A DNA stretch of 64,000 nt from an uncultured Phycisphaerales bacterium (GTDB lineage: Bacteria > Planctomycetota > Phycisphaerae > Phycisphaerales > UBA1924). The position numbers and the translations under genes were made by a program. This document shows, in pieces, positions 8,451 to 16,227 of the stretch; within the stretch, counting starts at the first letter, position 1, and each line of letters opens with the position of its first letter. The notes under the pieces are model-generated. The model made no database searches and was not told the origin of the DNA. It was given only the letters and a program-made list of their open reading frames with translations. The DNA lies in NCBI GenBank assembly GCA_937871915.1, contig CALMPG010000103.1, forward strand, positions 1 through 64,000, given 5' to 3'.

Positions 8451-9152
8451 ATGCGACTCTCCATCGTCATCCCGGTGTACAACGAGGCCGCGACCATCGA
8501 GCGGCTCCTCGAGGCGGTGTCGGCCGTGGACCTGGGCGCGATCGAGAAAGAGATCATCTGCGTGGACGATGCGTCCACGGACGGGACCGACGGCGCGCTG
8601 GCGAGGGTCGCGGAGCGGTTCGGCCTCAAACGCTCGCGGCACGAGAAGAACCGGGGCAAGGGGGCCGCGCTTCGGACCGGGTTTGCCATGGCGACGGGGG
8701 ATTTGGTGATCGTGCAGGACGCGGACCTGGAGTACGACCCGAAGGAGTATCCGCGGCTGCTGCGGCCGATCCTGGATGGGAAGGCGGATGTGGTGTTCGG
8801 CTCGCGGTTCATCGGCGGGGAGAGCCACCGCGTGCTGTACTTCTGGCACTCGGTGGGGAACAAGGCGCTCACGCTGCTGTCCAACGCCGTGACGAACCTG
8901 AACCTGACGGACATGGAGGTGTGCTACAAGGTCTTCAAGCGCGAGGTGATCCAGCGGATCACGATCCGCGAGGACCGCTTCGGCTTCGAGCCGGAGATCA
9001 CGGCGAAGGTGGCGCGGCTGCGTCCGGCCGTGCGCATCCACGAGGTGGGCATCTCGTACTCGGGGCGGACGTACGAGGAGGGGAAGAAGATCGGGTGGAG
9101 GGACGGGGTGCGGGCCCTGTGGTGCATCGTGAAGTACGGGGTGCTGGGGTGA
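8451..9152 (+). CDS. GT2 glycosyltransferase, polyprenyl-phosphate mannose synthase-like
   Basis: A 233-residue family 2 glycosyltransferase of the dolichol-phosphate mannose synthase group, transferring a sugar from a nucleotide donor to a polyprenyl phosphate. It opens with [12 protein letters not shown]. The nucleotide-binding VDDAS (38-42) and the metal-binding DAD (90-92, in [10 protein letters not shown]) are present, as are the [12 protein letters not shown] and DMEVCYKVF segments of this subfamily. There is no C-terminal membrane domain, so it should act at the cytoplasmic face. The start is ATG 8451, where the fold begins; the open frame extends upstream to 8313 but that part is not conserved-looking. 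The sugar specificity cannot be told. Confidence 0.88.
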   Translation: MRLSIVIPVYNEAATIERLLEAVSAVDLGAIEKEIICVDDASTDGTDGALARVAERFGLKRSRHEKNRGKGAALRTGFAMATGDLVIVQDADLEYDPKEYPRLLRPILDGKADVVFGSRFIGGESHRVLYFWHSVGNKALTLLSNAVTNLNLTDMEVCYKVFKREVIQRITIREDRFGFEPEITAKVARLRPAVRIHEVGISYSGRTYEEGKKIGWRDGVRALWCIVKYGVLG

Positions 9153-9211
9153 GCAAGCAGCCCGACCGTCAGGGAGGGCATCGTGTCGGGCCCGCGATTC
9201 GGGCGCCAACG

Positions 9212-9239
9212 AAAAACGCCCGGCGAAGCCGCCGGGCGT
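9212..9239 (-). terminator. Rho-independent terminator
   Basis: On the minus strand ACGCCCGGCG-GCTT-CGCCGGGCGT is a perfect ten-base stem followed by a T run. It ends the sigma factor transcript and also separates it from the convergent glycosyltransferase gene. Confidence 0.88.
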
Positions 9240-9265
9240 GTGGGGAACCGGGTTGATCGAACGCG

Positions 9266-10450
9266 TCAGTTGAGGGCGACGAGCTCTTCGTAGTCCTCGC
9301 GGGGCGAGGAGGGGGACTGGGCCATCGACGGGATACCGGGGCCGACGATCTGGCCCGGCTGGCCGGGAACCGCGGGGAGGCCCGCGATTTCGCCCTCGGC
9401 GCCCGGCACTTCCGGGGGCTTGACGCCGAGGAACTTCTGCTCGAGTTCGACGCGGATCTTCTCCATCGCCTTGTTCTGGATCTGCCGGACGCGTTCCTTG
9501 GTGACGCCGATGATCTGGCCGACCTGCTCGAGGGTCATGGGCTTCTCGCCGTCGGTGGTCTCGAGGCCGAAGCGATGCTCGATGACGGTGCGCTCGACGT
9601 CGGTGAGGTCGGCGCGGTTCTCGAGAACGATGCGCTTGACCTCCTCGGCGGCGTCCTTCTCGAAGTCGGCCCGCTTGGTCTCGAGGTAGTTGGAACGCTC
9701 GAGCTTGGGGTCGAAATCGGTCGGGAAGCGCTGGCGGTACTTGCTGAGCTTCATGCCCTGGCGGCTGAAGGCCTTGAGGATGGCGCGGCAGGCGTAGGTG
9801 GAGAACTTGTAGCCGCGCCCGGCGTCGAACTTGTCCACGGCGCGGAGCAGGGCCATGTTGCCCTCGCTGACCAGATCGGCGAAGTCCACCTCGCTCATGC
9901 GGGTGCGCTTGGCCATCGCGAGGACGAGGGCGAGGTTGGTCTCGGCGATCTGCTCGCGGACGCGCTCGGCGATGCGGTACCACTTGAGCATCATCTCGGC
10001 CTGATCGGTCGTGGGCTTTCGGGACTCGGAGCCCCAGACCTGCTTCTGGAGTTCGCTCACGCGGAAGCGGGCGTAGTTGAACTTGTGGAAGAGGACCTTT
10101 TCCTGGGCGCCCGTGAGGATCACCTGCTGGGTGCTCTTGACGGTGCGATGCTTGCCCGGGGACAGGTCGTCCATCACCGGGTGGTACCAGGAGGTGTCGG
10201 GCTTGGCGATGTCGCCGCCGGCGTTGTAGATGATCTCCTCGGCCGTCGGCTCACGGAAGGCCGTGGAGTCGATGTAGTCGATGGGGTTGCTGGGATTGAC
10301 AAGGGTGGCGAGGAGTTTCTCGTCTTCCTTGGAGAGCGAGCGGCGGGTGCGGGGCGCGCTGCCGCGCCCGGCTTGGTCGGCCGTGATCTGCACGCGCGTC
10401 TTGCGCCGGTGCTGCTCGAGGGGGCTGAGGGTGTGCTTCATGTGTACCAT
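9266..10450 (-). CDS. Sigma-70 family RNA polymerase sigma factor, divergent
   Basis: 394 residues. A region 1.2-like segment (about 110-140) is followed by sigma region 2 (DLVSEGNMALLRAVDKFDAGRGYKFSTYA, ending about 220) and a sigma region 4 helix-turn-helix (MTLEQVGQIIGVTKERVRQIQ, about 305-325). The two tryptophans that normally follow FSTYAT in region 2.3 and help melt the promoter are replaced by Cys221 and Arg222. Between regions 2 and 4 there is only a charged linker of about 50 residues and no recognisable region 3. A Pro/Gly-rich tail follows 345. The start is ATG 10450, with AGGAAG a few bases upstream (a second Met follows three codons later). It is therefore unlikely to be the housekeeping factor; I infer an alternative sigma. 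The terminator lies at 9212-9239. Confidence 0.88.
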   Translation of the reverse strand: MVHMKHTLSPLEQHRRKTRVQITADQAGRGSAPRTRRSLSKEDEKLLATLVNPSNPIDYIDSTAFREPTAEEIIYNAGGDIAKPDTSWYHPVMDDLSPGKHRTVKSTQQVILTGAQEKVLFHKFNYARFRVSELQKQVWGSESRKPTTDQAEMMLKWYRIAERVREQIAETNLALVLAMAKRTRMSEVDFADLVSEGNMALLRAVDKFDAGRGYKFSTYACRAILKAFSRQGMKLSKYRQRFPTDFDPKLERSNYLETKRADFEKDAAEEVKRIVLENRADLTDVERTVIEHRFGLETTDGEKPMTLEQVGQIIGVTKERVRQIQNKAMEKIRVELEQKFLGVKPPEVPGAEGEIAGLPAVPGQPGQIVGPGIPSMAQSPSSPREDYEELVALN

Positions 10451-11403
10451 CGATCTTCCTAGCGGGCTCAAAGCCCCGTTTGGTCCGCCTGTTCCGGGCC
10501 GCCAAACCTGGCTGGTCAGGGCGGGTGACTCGTCGTGGAGCCGCCTGTCATGGCCGGCGGGGCGACCTACATCGGTTCGCCTCGCATGAACGCCGCACTG
10601 CATAACGCGCCGTCCTCGGCGGAACTGAGCCGTGGCGTCCTGCCAACAGCACCCGAACGAGTCCGAAACGCGCTCTTCAGCGCTCGTGACCGTCTCCTTT
10701 GCTCCACCTACGCCGGGATCCATCCAGGCGTTCGGTGTTTGGGATGTGCCAGCGGGTTATCCGACCGCCGCGTACCCATTCAATCTACCACACATTCACC
10801 GCAAGAAACCGTTGAACCGGAATGCTTCCGGAGAGAATCTCAGAGCGTTGATGGCCGGAGGCGGCCGACCGAAGTCCGATAGGCATAGGTTTAGGTAAAA
10901 ACCCTGAATATTGATGACAAGCGATATGCTGTTGTACGTCCGAGCCTGAGAAACGTTGCCCAATTCTCCAACCCGCCAGCTCATGTCGATTACCCCAAAA
11001 TCTGGGGGATTAGACCGCCAGCCATCCTTGGTGCGAGCAACGAATCCTCGTGCCCCCATCCTGAGGGCCGGCCACCTACTTCCAGACCCACACCTCGCAT
11101 CCCTGCGAGAGCCCCGCCGCGAGGGCGAGGAATTGGCTGGTATGTCCGTCACAGCGCAACACGCGGAATGGACGCGTTGCACGGCTTGGCGTAGGCTCGC
11201 TGAAAGGGTCAAACGGGGCAAGGTGCTCCGCCTGACCAATGCGAGGGGCGAAGATACCTGATCCGCGGAACATTTGCAACCAACCCGGTCGTCGGCCTGG
11301 AAAAAGGCGAAGTTCTCAAGATAACACCAGTCGATCGCCGGAGATTCCCCCTGTTTCGGCGACGAACGAGCCATTCCCGATCGCGGGCCAAAAGGAGATC
11401 CCC
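10451..11403. other. 950-bp spacer without recognised gene
   Basis: Lower in GC than its surroundings and carrying only weak overlapping open frames on both strands (for example 10956-11261 plus, 10796-11374 minus) without recognisable motifs or good ribosome binding sites. It must hold the promoters of the divergent sigma factor and sodA genes. I could not pick either with confidence. It may be a decayed gene or an insertion remnant. Confidence 0.5.
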
Positions 11404-12039
11404 ATGCCGTTTACGCTGCCCGATCTGCCGTATTCCTTCGACGCCTTGATGCCGTACATCGACGCCAGGACCATGGAAATCCATCACGACAAGCACCACA
11501 AGGCCTATGTGGACAACGCCAACAAGGCCCTCGATGGGACGAAGTGGGCGAACATGGATCCGGTCGAGGTGATCAAGCACCTCGGGGACCTTCCCGACGA
11601 CAAGCGCACGGCGGTGCGCAACAACGCGGGCGGGCACGTCAACCACTCCATGTTCTGGAAGATCATGGCCCCCGCGAGCAAGGGGGGCGGCGGGGAGCCG
11701 ACGGGCGATCTGGCCAAGGCGATCAACGCCGCGTACGGGACCATCGCGCATTTCAAGGAAGAGTTTGCCAAGGCCGCGGCGACCCGGTTCGGTTCGGGCT
11801 GGGCGTGGCTGTGCGTGAAGGCGGATGGGAGCGGCGTGCAGATCTGCTCGACGCCGAACCAGGACAGCCCGTTCATGGGCGAGAAGATCGCGGGGTGCGG
11901 CGGGAAGCCGATCCTCGGGCTGGACGTGTGGGAGCACGCGTACTACCTGCACTATCAGAACCGCCGGCCGGACTATGTCTCGGCGTGGTGGAACGTGGTG
12001 AACTGGGCCGAGGTGGCGAAGAACTACGCGGCCAGGTGA
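11404..12039 (+). CDS. sodA: Superoxide dismutase, Mn type
   Basis: A 211-residue Fe/Mn superoxide dismutase that disproportionates superoxide to oxygen and hydrogen peroxide. Metal ligands are His27 (in EIHHDKHH), His81 ([10 protein letters not shown]), Asp174 and His178 (DVWEHAYYL). The NQDSP segment near 152-156 and the GG before NH favour manganese over iron, though cambialistic use cannot be excluded. There is no signal peptide, so it is cytosolic. The start is ATG 11404 with AAGGAG seven bases upstream. It is followed directly by a strong terminator, so it is monocistronic. It sits a few kilobases from the respiratory operon but is not part of it. Confidence 0.95.
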   Translation: MPFTLPDLPYSFDALMPYIDARTMEIHHDKHHKAYVDNANKALDGTKWANMDPVEVIKHLGDLPDDKRTAVRNNAGGHVNHSMFWKIMAPASKGGGGEPTGDLAKAINAAYGTIAHFKEEFAKAAATRFGSGWAWLCVKADGSGVQICSTPNQDSPFMGEKIAGCGGKPILGLDVWEHAYYLHYQNRRPDYVSAWWNVVNWAEVAKNYAAR

Positions 12040-12059
12040 TCGGACTGAAGTGAAGGACC

Positions 12060-12090
12060 AAAGCCCGGGCGCGTGCGCCCGGGCTTTTTT
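12060..12090 (+). terminator. Rho-independent terminator after sodA
   Basis: A perfect 13-base palindrome, AAAGCCCGGGCGC / GCGCCCGGGCTTT with a two-base loop, ends in six T. It begins 20 bases after the sodA stop codon. Confidence 0.92.
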
Positions 12091-12133
12091 CGTTCGCTAC
12101 CGTTTGAGCGTGGCAAGGACGAAAGGACGACCA

Positions 12134-13555
12134 ATGGGCAAGTGGCTGGCGCTGTCGTGGGTGCTCGTGCTGATCGCGACGCTGGTGGGGATGCAGGGCG
12201 CGCTGTTCGGGACGCGCGGGCTGCCCGCGACTGTGCAGCGGTGGTTCGGGGGCGCGCCGGCGCCGCTGCGGAGGGTTGCGCCGACGCCGATGGAGGCGCA
12301 GCCCGCGGCCAAGGCCGAGCCGAAGGCCGGCGCGAAGATGGTCCAGCCCGAGAGCCTGGAGCAGGGCTTCATCGTGATGGTGACGGACAAGACGCGGATC
12401 GCCAACGCCTCGAGCCCGATCTACATGCCCTCGAGCCACAACGGGTGGAATCCGGCGGACCCGAAGATGCAGTTGCAGGCGCAATCGGACCAGAAGTGGC
12501 GGATCGTGTGGGAGAAGCCGACGCTGGACTCGCGGATCGCGTTCAAGTTTGCGCGCGGGGCGTGGGAGAGGGTGGAGACGGACAAGGACTTCAAGGACAT
12601 CGACAACCGGATGCTCCCGATGGTGGATGTGTCCGGGCTCAAGCCGGGGGAGAAGCCGGTGATCGAACTGACGATCGAGGCTTGGCGCGACCAGATGCCC
12701 GGAGCCAACGTCGCCGATGCCAACGACCGCTATCGCACGATCAATGTCGGCGCGGGAACGCTCAAGCGGCTGGAGGTGGTCGGGGGCGGCGGGCCGGGGG
12801 CGCGGACGCTCAATCGTGATCTGCTGGTGTGGCTGCCGCCGGGGTATGAGGAGCCGGAGAATCGGACCAGGACGTACCCGGTGCTGTACCTGATGGACGG
12901 GCAGAACCTGTTCGACAAACATGGGGCGATCCCGGCGGAGTGGGGGGTGGATGAGACGGCCGCGGCGTTGATCGCGGCGGGAAAGATCGAGCCGATCATC
13001 GTGGTGGGCGTGCCGAACGCGGGGGCGAAGCGGTCGCAGGAGTACACGCCGTTTGCGATGATCGACGGCGTGCGGCCGGGCGGGACGGAGTTCATTGCGT
13101 TCCTGATGAACGAGGCGATGCCGCGCGTTCAGCGGGCGTTTCGCGTCAAGAGCGATCCGGACAACACCGCGATCGGCGGGTCGTCGCTGGGCGCGGTGAT
13201 CGCGCTGGAGGCGGCGACGGAGCATCCTGGCGTGTTCGGCAAGGTGATCTGCGAGAGCATGCCGATGACGACCAAGGAGCGGGCGGCGTTCAAGCACTTC
13301 GCGGCCAAGAAGAACTGGCCGCGCCGGATCGCGATGGGGATGGGCGGGAAGGAGTACGGGAAGGACGACAAGCACGAGGCGCAGAACCGGCAACTGGCGG
13401 GGACGGCCGCGGCGTTCAAGGAGTTGATGGCGGGCAAGGGCCTCGCGAGCGACCGGTTCCGGCTGATCGTGGATGAGGGGGCGCCGCACGATGAGACGGC
13501 GTGGGCGAAGCGGTTGGGCGGGGAGTTGGAGTTTTTGTTTCCGGCGAAGAAGTAG
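12134..13555 (+). CDS. Esterase (alpha/beta hydrolase) with carbohydrate-binding-like N-domain
   Basis: 473 residues. An N-terminal hydrophobic segment (3-25) serves as signal peptide or anchor, and a Pro/Ala linker follows. Residues about 78-185 look like a starch/glycogen-binding type beta domain (SSHNGWNPADPKMQL ... WRIVWEKPT). The catalytic part (about 210-470) is a putative esterase of the Esterase-D/Fes type, with YPVLYLMDGQNLFD at 248-261, nucleophile Ser351 in GGSSLG and a likely catalytic His in GAPHDETAW near 451. It probably acts in the periplasm on an ester of a sugar or siderophore; the substrate is unknown. The start is ATG 12134 with AAAGGA upstream, beyond the sodA terminator. 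It lies just before the zinc-ribbon gene array. Confidence 0.8.
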   Translation: MGKWLALSWVLVLIATLVGMQGALFGTRGLPATVQRWFGGAPAPLRRVAPTPMEAQPAAKAEPKAGAKMVQPESLEQGFIVMVTDKTRIANASSPIYMPSSHNGWNPADPKMQLQAQSDQKWRIVWEKPTLDSRIAFKFARGAWERVETDKDFKDIDNRMLPMVDVSGLKPGEKPVIELTIEAWRDQMPGANVADANDRYRTINVGAGTLKRLEVVGGGGPGARTLNRDLLVWLPPGYEEPENRTRTYPVLYLMDGQNLFDKHGAIPAEWGVDETAAALIAAGKIEPIIVVGVPNAGAKRSQEYTPFAMIDGVRPGGTEFIAFLMNEAMPRVQRAFRVKSDPDNTAIGGSSLGAVIALEAATEHPGVFGKVICESMPMTTKERAAFKHFAAKKNWPRRIAMGMGGKEYGKDDKHEAQNRQLAGTAAAFKELMAGKGLASDRFRLIVDEGAPHDETAWAKRLGGELEFLFPAKK

Positions 13556-13561
13556 AGGAGC

Positions 13562-14089
13562 ATGCTTAGTCAGGCCGAGCGAGAGCGCAGGTATGCGATG
13601 CTCAGCGCCGATCAGCGGTGGGCGCTGGCGCGTCGGCACAAGCCAGCGCAACTGATCCACGCCGTTGCGGCGTTCATCCTCTTTGTTGTTGCGTCGGCGG
13701 TCTGGATCCCAGTGTTGTCTACCGTGCTGGAGGTATTCGGACGCGCGTTCCCCATGATTCCGTCCGTTTTGCGACATGCGCTTCCAGAGTGGTTGAGCCT
13801 CGTTCTGGTTTGCATGCTTGTGTTCGGCCCCCAGGTGGCCGGGTTGGTTTATTGCGCCCGAGCAAGCCAAAAGTTCTGTGCGATGAAAGAGGTCGGTCGA
13901 ACTGCGTGCGACGTGTGCGGGTACTCGCTCATGGGACTGCCTGAGGTCCGCGGTATGGTCCGATGCCCAGAATGTGGGCTGGAAATCGACCTCTCCGCGT
14001 ACGGAACGCATCCGGACGACCTGATCGATGCCCCGGCCGATGACGCGGCGTTTGAGACCGAGGATCGCGGAGTCGATCGACGCGGTTGA
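13562..14089 (+). CDS. Membrane zinc-ribbon protein, array member 1
   Basis: 175 residues. Two transmembrane helices (about 30-57 and 76-100) are followed by a cytosolic zinc ribbon CDVCGYSLMGLPEV ... RCPECG (about 119-142) and an acidic tail. It starts six bases after the esterase stop and leads a row of five genes with the same plan. No catalytic motif is visible. The CGYSL/CPEC pattern recurs in many planctomycete proteins without assigned function. Confidence 0.8.
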   Translation: MLSQAERERRYAMLSADQRWALARRHKPAQLIHAVAAFILFVVASAVWIPVLSTVLEVFGRAFPMIPSVLRHALPEWLSLVLVCMLVFGPQVAGLVYCARASQKFCAMKEVGRTACDVCGYSLMGLPEVRGMVRCPECGLEIDLSAYGTHPDDLIDAPADDAAFETEDRGVDRRG

Positions 14090-14117
14090 CCGGGCGTCGT
14101 CCTGATAGACTGTCCAC

Positions 14118-14627
14118 GTGCGATCGCCGCTCTGGAAGTCCTATCGGGCGTTTCCCGAACTCGATGAGTTCAGCGATGCGCGGTGCCGGGCCTTCATGAA
14201 GGCGGCGGCGAACGGGGCGAATCCGCTGGCCACGATTGACGTGCTGCTGCTCTTCGGGATGCTGTTCTTTCCCGGAAGTTGCATCGGCGGAGTTGCCATG
14301 CTGTTGGTCGCCCAGGCGATCCTCGGGGATGCGGGGCAGAGCGCGTGGAAGATGTTCGTCGGCGTGTTGTTGTTGTCGATCGGGCTGGGCGCGCCGTGCA
14401 TGGCCGCGCTGGCCCTGAGCGATGCGTGGCAGCGGAGACTGCTGCGGAAGCAGATCAAGGGACTGGGTTGTACGGTGTGCGGGTACTCGCTCTTGGGACT
14501 TCGGCCGGTGGCGGGGGCGGTGACGTGCCCGGAGTGCGGGACGCGGCACACGCTCACGGACCTTGGGATCACCGACGAGACCTTGCTCACCCTTACGCCC
14601 GACGCGGGGGGGCCACTGCCGGGATGA
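14118..14627 (+). CDS. Membrane zinc-ribbon protein, array member 2
   Basis: 169 residues from a GTG start. A short N-terminal cytosolic segment with AFPELDEFSD resembles that of members 4 and 5. Two hydrophobic helices follow (about 40-66 and 78-100), then the zinc ribbon CTVCGYSLLGLRPV ... CPECG (about 118-141). It ends in a polar Thr/Leu-rich tail. The spacing to the preceding gene is 28 bases. The function is unknown. Confidence 0.8.
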   Translation: MRSPLWKSYRAFPELDEFSDARCRAFMKAAANGANPLATIDVLLLFGMLFFPGSCIGGVAMLLVAQAILGDAGQSAWKMFVGVLLLSIGLGAPCMAALALSDAWQRRLLRKQIKGLGCTVCGYSLLGLRPVAGAVTCPECGTRHTLTDLGITDETLLTLTPDAGGPLPG

Positions 14628-14639
14628 CAACAATCCCCC

Positions 14640-15107
14640 ATGCCTTGGCCTTGGCCGCCGCTGCACCGGGTGTTTCGCGCCTTCGACCACTTGTCGGAGC
14701 AAGAAGCGGCGCGGGAGTGCTCGCGGATGCTGCGCCGGGACCGTCTGGCGATGCTGCTCGACGCCGGGACGTTCGGGATGTGCGCGATGATCGCGATGTC
14801 GCTGGGGACGTGCCTGGCGAGCGCGGGGGTGTTGTCGATTCTCGGCGGTCGGGACCCGGGATGGGTGGAGGGGGCGATAGTGGTGGGCGGATGCACGGCG
14901 GTGGTGGTTGTTTCGTACCTTGCCGCCGCGTGGCGATTCCAAAGGCTTGCGGCCGGAACGCTGGCGCACCGGCTGGGGCCGGCGAACGACCGGGTGTGGA
15001 ACTTGTGCTCGAAGTGTTCGTATCCGCTGACCGGTCTACCGGTAGAAGGGGGGCGGGTGGTGTGTCCGGAGTGCGGAGAGTCGCATCCGTGGATGGACGG
15101 ATATTGA
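14640..15107 (+). CDS. Membrane zinc-ribbon protein, array member 3
   Basis: 155 residues. The N-terminal segment contains HRVFRAFDHLSEQEAARE, followed by two hydrophobic helices (about 42-66 and 76-98). The zinc ribbon is CSKCSYPLTGLPVE ... CPECG (about 124-147), with Ser in place of the usual Gly after the second Cys. It starts 12 bases after member 2, suggesting co-transcription. The function is unknown. Confidence 0.8.
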   Translation: MPWPWPPLHRVFRAFDHLSEQEAARECSRMLRRDRLAMLLDAGTFGMCAMIAMSLGTCLASAGVLSILGGRDPGWVEGAIVVGGCTAVVVVSYLAAAWRFQRLAAGTLAHRLGPANDRVWNLCSKCSYPLTGLPVEGGRVVCPECGESHPWMDGY

Positions 15108-15119
15108 GGAGCCGAGCGC

Positions 15120-15629
15120 GTGGCGTGGCCGTGGAGACATCCCTTCAAGAAGTTCCCGCAGTTCGAGCATCTGCCGGAGGCGGAGGCGCGCGTGGCGGCG
15201 TCGAGGATGGTGCGTGATATCCACGGCCATCTGATGTTCGAGGGCATCAGCGCCGGGGTGATCGCGACCGTGGTCGGGTGTGTTGTCCTGATCCCCGCGG
15301 CGATTCTGATTCGCATGGGGAACGGCATCCCGGGGGCGGGGCTGATCACTCCGGCGATGACCGTCTTGCCGGCCGCGCTTGTCGGGTACCTTTGGGGAAG
15401 CAGGCACCACAGGGACTTGCTTCGGGCGGCTCTGGAGACCCGGTTGACGAGCGACCCCCAGATTCTGGCCCGGCGGTGCGCCGAGTGCGAATACTCGCTC
15501 GTTGGATTGCCGATGAAGTCCGACCGCACGATCACCTGCCCGGAGTGCGGGCAGGGATGCGTGGTGCCGCCGCCATCCTCCGGCCCACCGGCCTCAACCT
15601 CGGGGGCCGCGGCTGGTACACCCGTCTGA
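15120..15629 (+). CDS. Membrane zinc-ribbon protein, array member 4
   Basis: 169 residues from a GTG start. The N-terminal KKFPQFEHLPEAEARVAASRM block matches that of member 3. Two hydrophobic helices (about 43-67 and 75-93) are followed by CAECEYSLVGLPMK ... CPECG (about 120-143) and a Pro/Ser/Ala tail. The ribbon has Glu where Gly is usual after CAEC. It starts 12 bases after member 3. The function is unknown. Confidence 0.8.
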   Translation: MAWPWRHPFKKFPQFEHLPEAEARVAASRMVRDIHGHLMFEGISAGVIATVVGCVVLIPAAILIRMGNGIPGAGLITPAMTVLPAALVGYLWGSRHHRDLLRAALETRLTSDPQILARRCAECEYSLVGLPMKSDRTITCPECGQGCVVPPPSSGPPASTSGAAAGTPV

Positions 15630-15645
15630 GCCCCGCTCATCTCCC

Positions 15646-16209
15646 ATGCGTCGCTTCTCCGCCATCTTCGCGATCCCCGAACTGGAGAAGTACTCCGACG
15701 ACGAGTTTGTCGTGCTCATGCGCAAAGCGCGGCTGCGACGGGGGGATGCGCTGTGGGTGATCCCCGCGCTCTGGGGCTTCGTGGGGGCGGTCGTGTGGGT
15801 TGGCGTGACGGCGGTCATGACGTTCGGGCTCAAGTCCACCGGGCTGAGCCTGACGGGCAACGGCATGGCGAGGTGGATCGGGCTCAACGTGTTCGTGGGG
15901 TTACTGGTGGCGGTGGCGGTCGGGGCGGCGGTGCGGTGGTGGATGCTGGTGCGGTCGATCCGGCGGCTGGTGAACAAGGCGGGGTGCCCGTACTGCGAGT
16001 TCTCGATGGTGGGGTTGCGGGTGAGCGCGGGGTGGGTGCGGTGCCCGGAGTGCGGGGAGCGGGTGTATATCTTCGACGAGAACCTGACGGAGGAGGACCT
16101 GATGACCGACGCGGAGCGATACACCCCGCCGCCGGGGATCGGGGCGGGGGAGATGGGTGCGTACATCAAGCCCGAGCGGATCCGCAGGATCGAGGCGCGC
16201 CGGCGGTGA
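15646..16209 (+). CDS. Membrane zinc-ribbon protein, array member 5
   Basis: 187 residues. It opens with a short basic segment and IPELEKYSDDEFVVLMRKA, again like the other members. Two transmembrane helices (about 37-60 and 78-105) are followed by CPYCEFSMVGLRVS ... CPECGERVYIF (about 118-145). A longer polar C-terminal tail ends in Arg-rich ERIRRIEARRR. It is the last gene of the array and is convergent with the cyanophycinase gene 18 bases away. The function is unknown. Confidence 0.8.
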   Translation: MRRFSAIFAIPELEKYSDDEFVVLMRKARLRRGDALWVIPALWGFVGAVVWVGVTAVMTFGLKSTGLSLTGNGMARWIGLNVFVGLLVAVAVGAAVRWWMLVRSIRRLVNKAGCPYCEFSMVGLRVSAGWVRCPECGERVYIFDENLTEEDLMTDAERYTPPPGIGAGEMGAYIKPERIRRIEARRR

Positions 16210-16227
16210 AACGGGCGGGCGCGGGGG

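Noticed and set aside
10956-11261. 101-residue plus-strand open frame in the same spacer
   Set aside because: Overlaps the minus frame, lacks motifs and a translation signal.
10796-11374. 192-residue minus-strand open frame in the spacer before sodA
   Set aside because: No ribosome binding site, no recognisable family, irregular codon use; kept only as part of the unexplained spacer.
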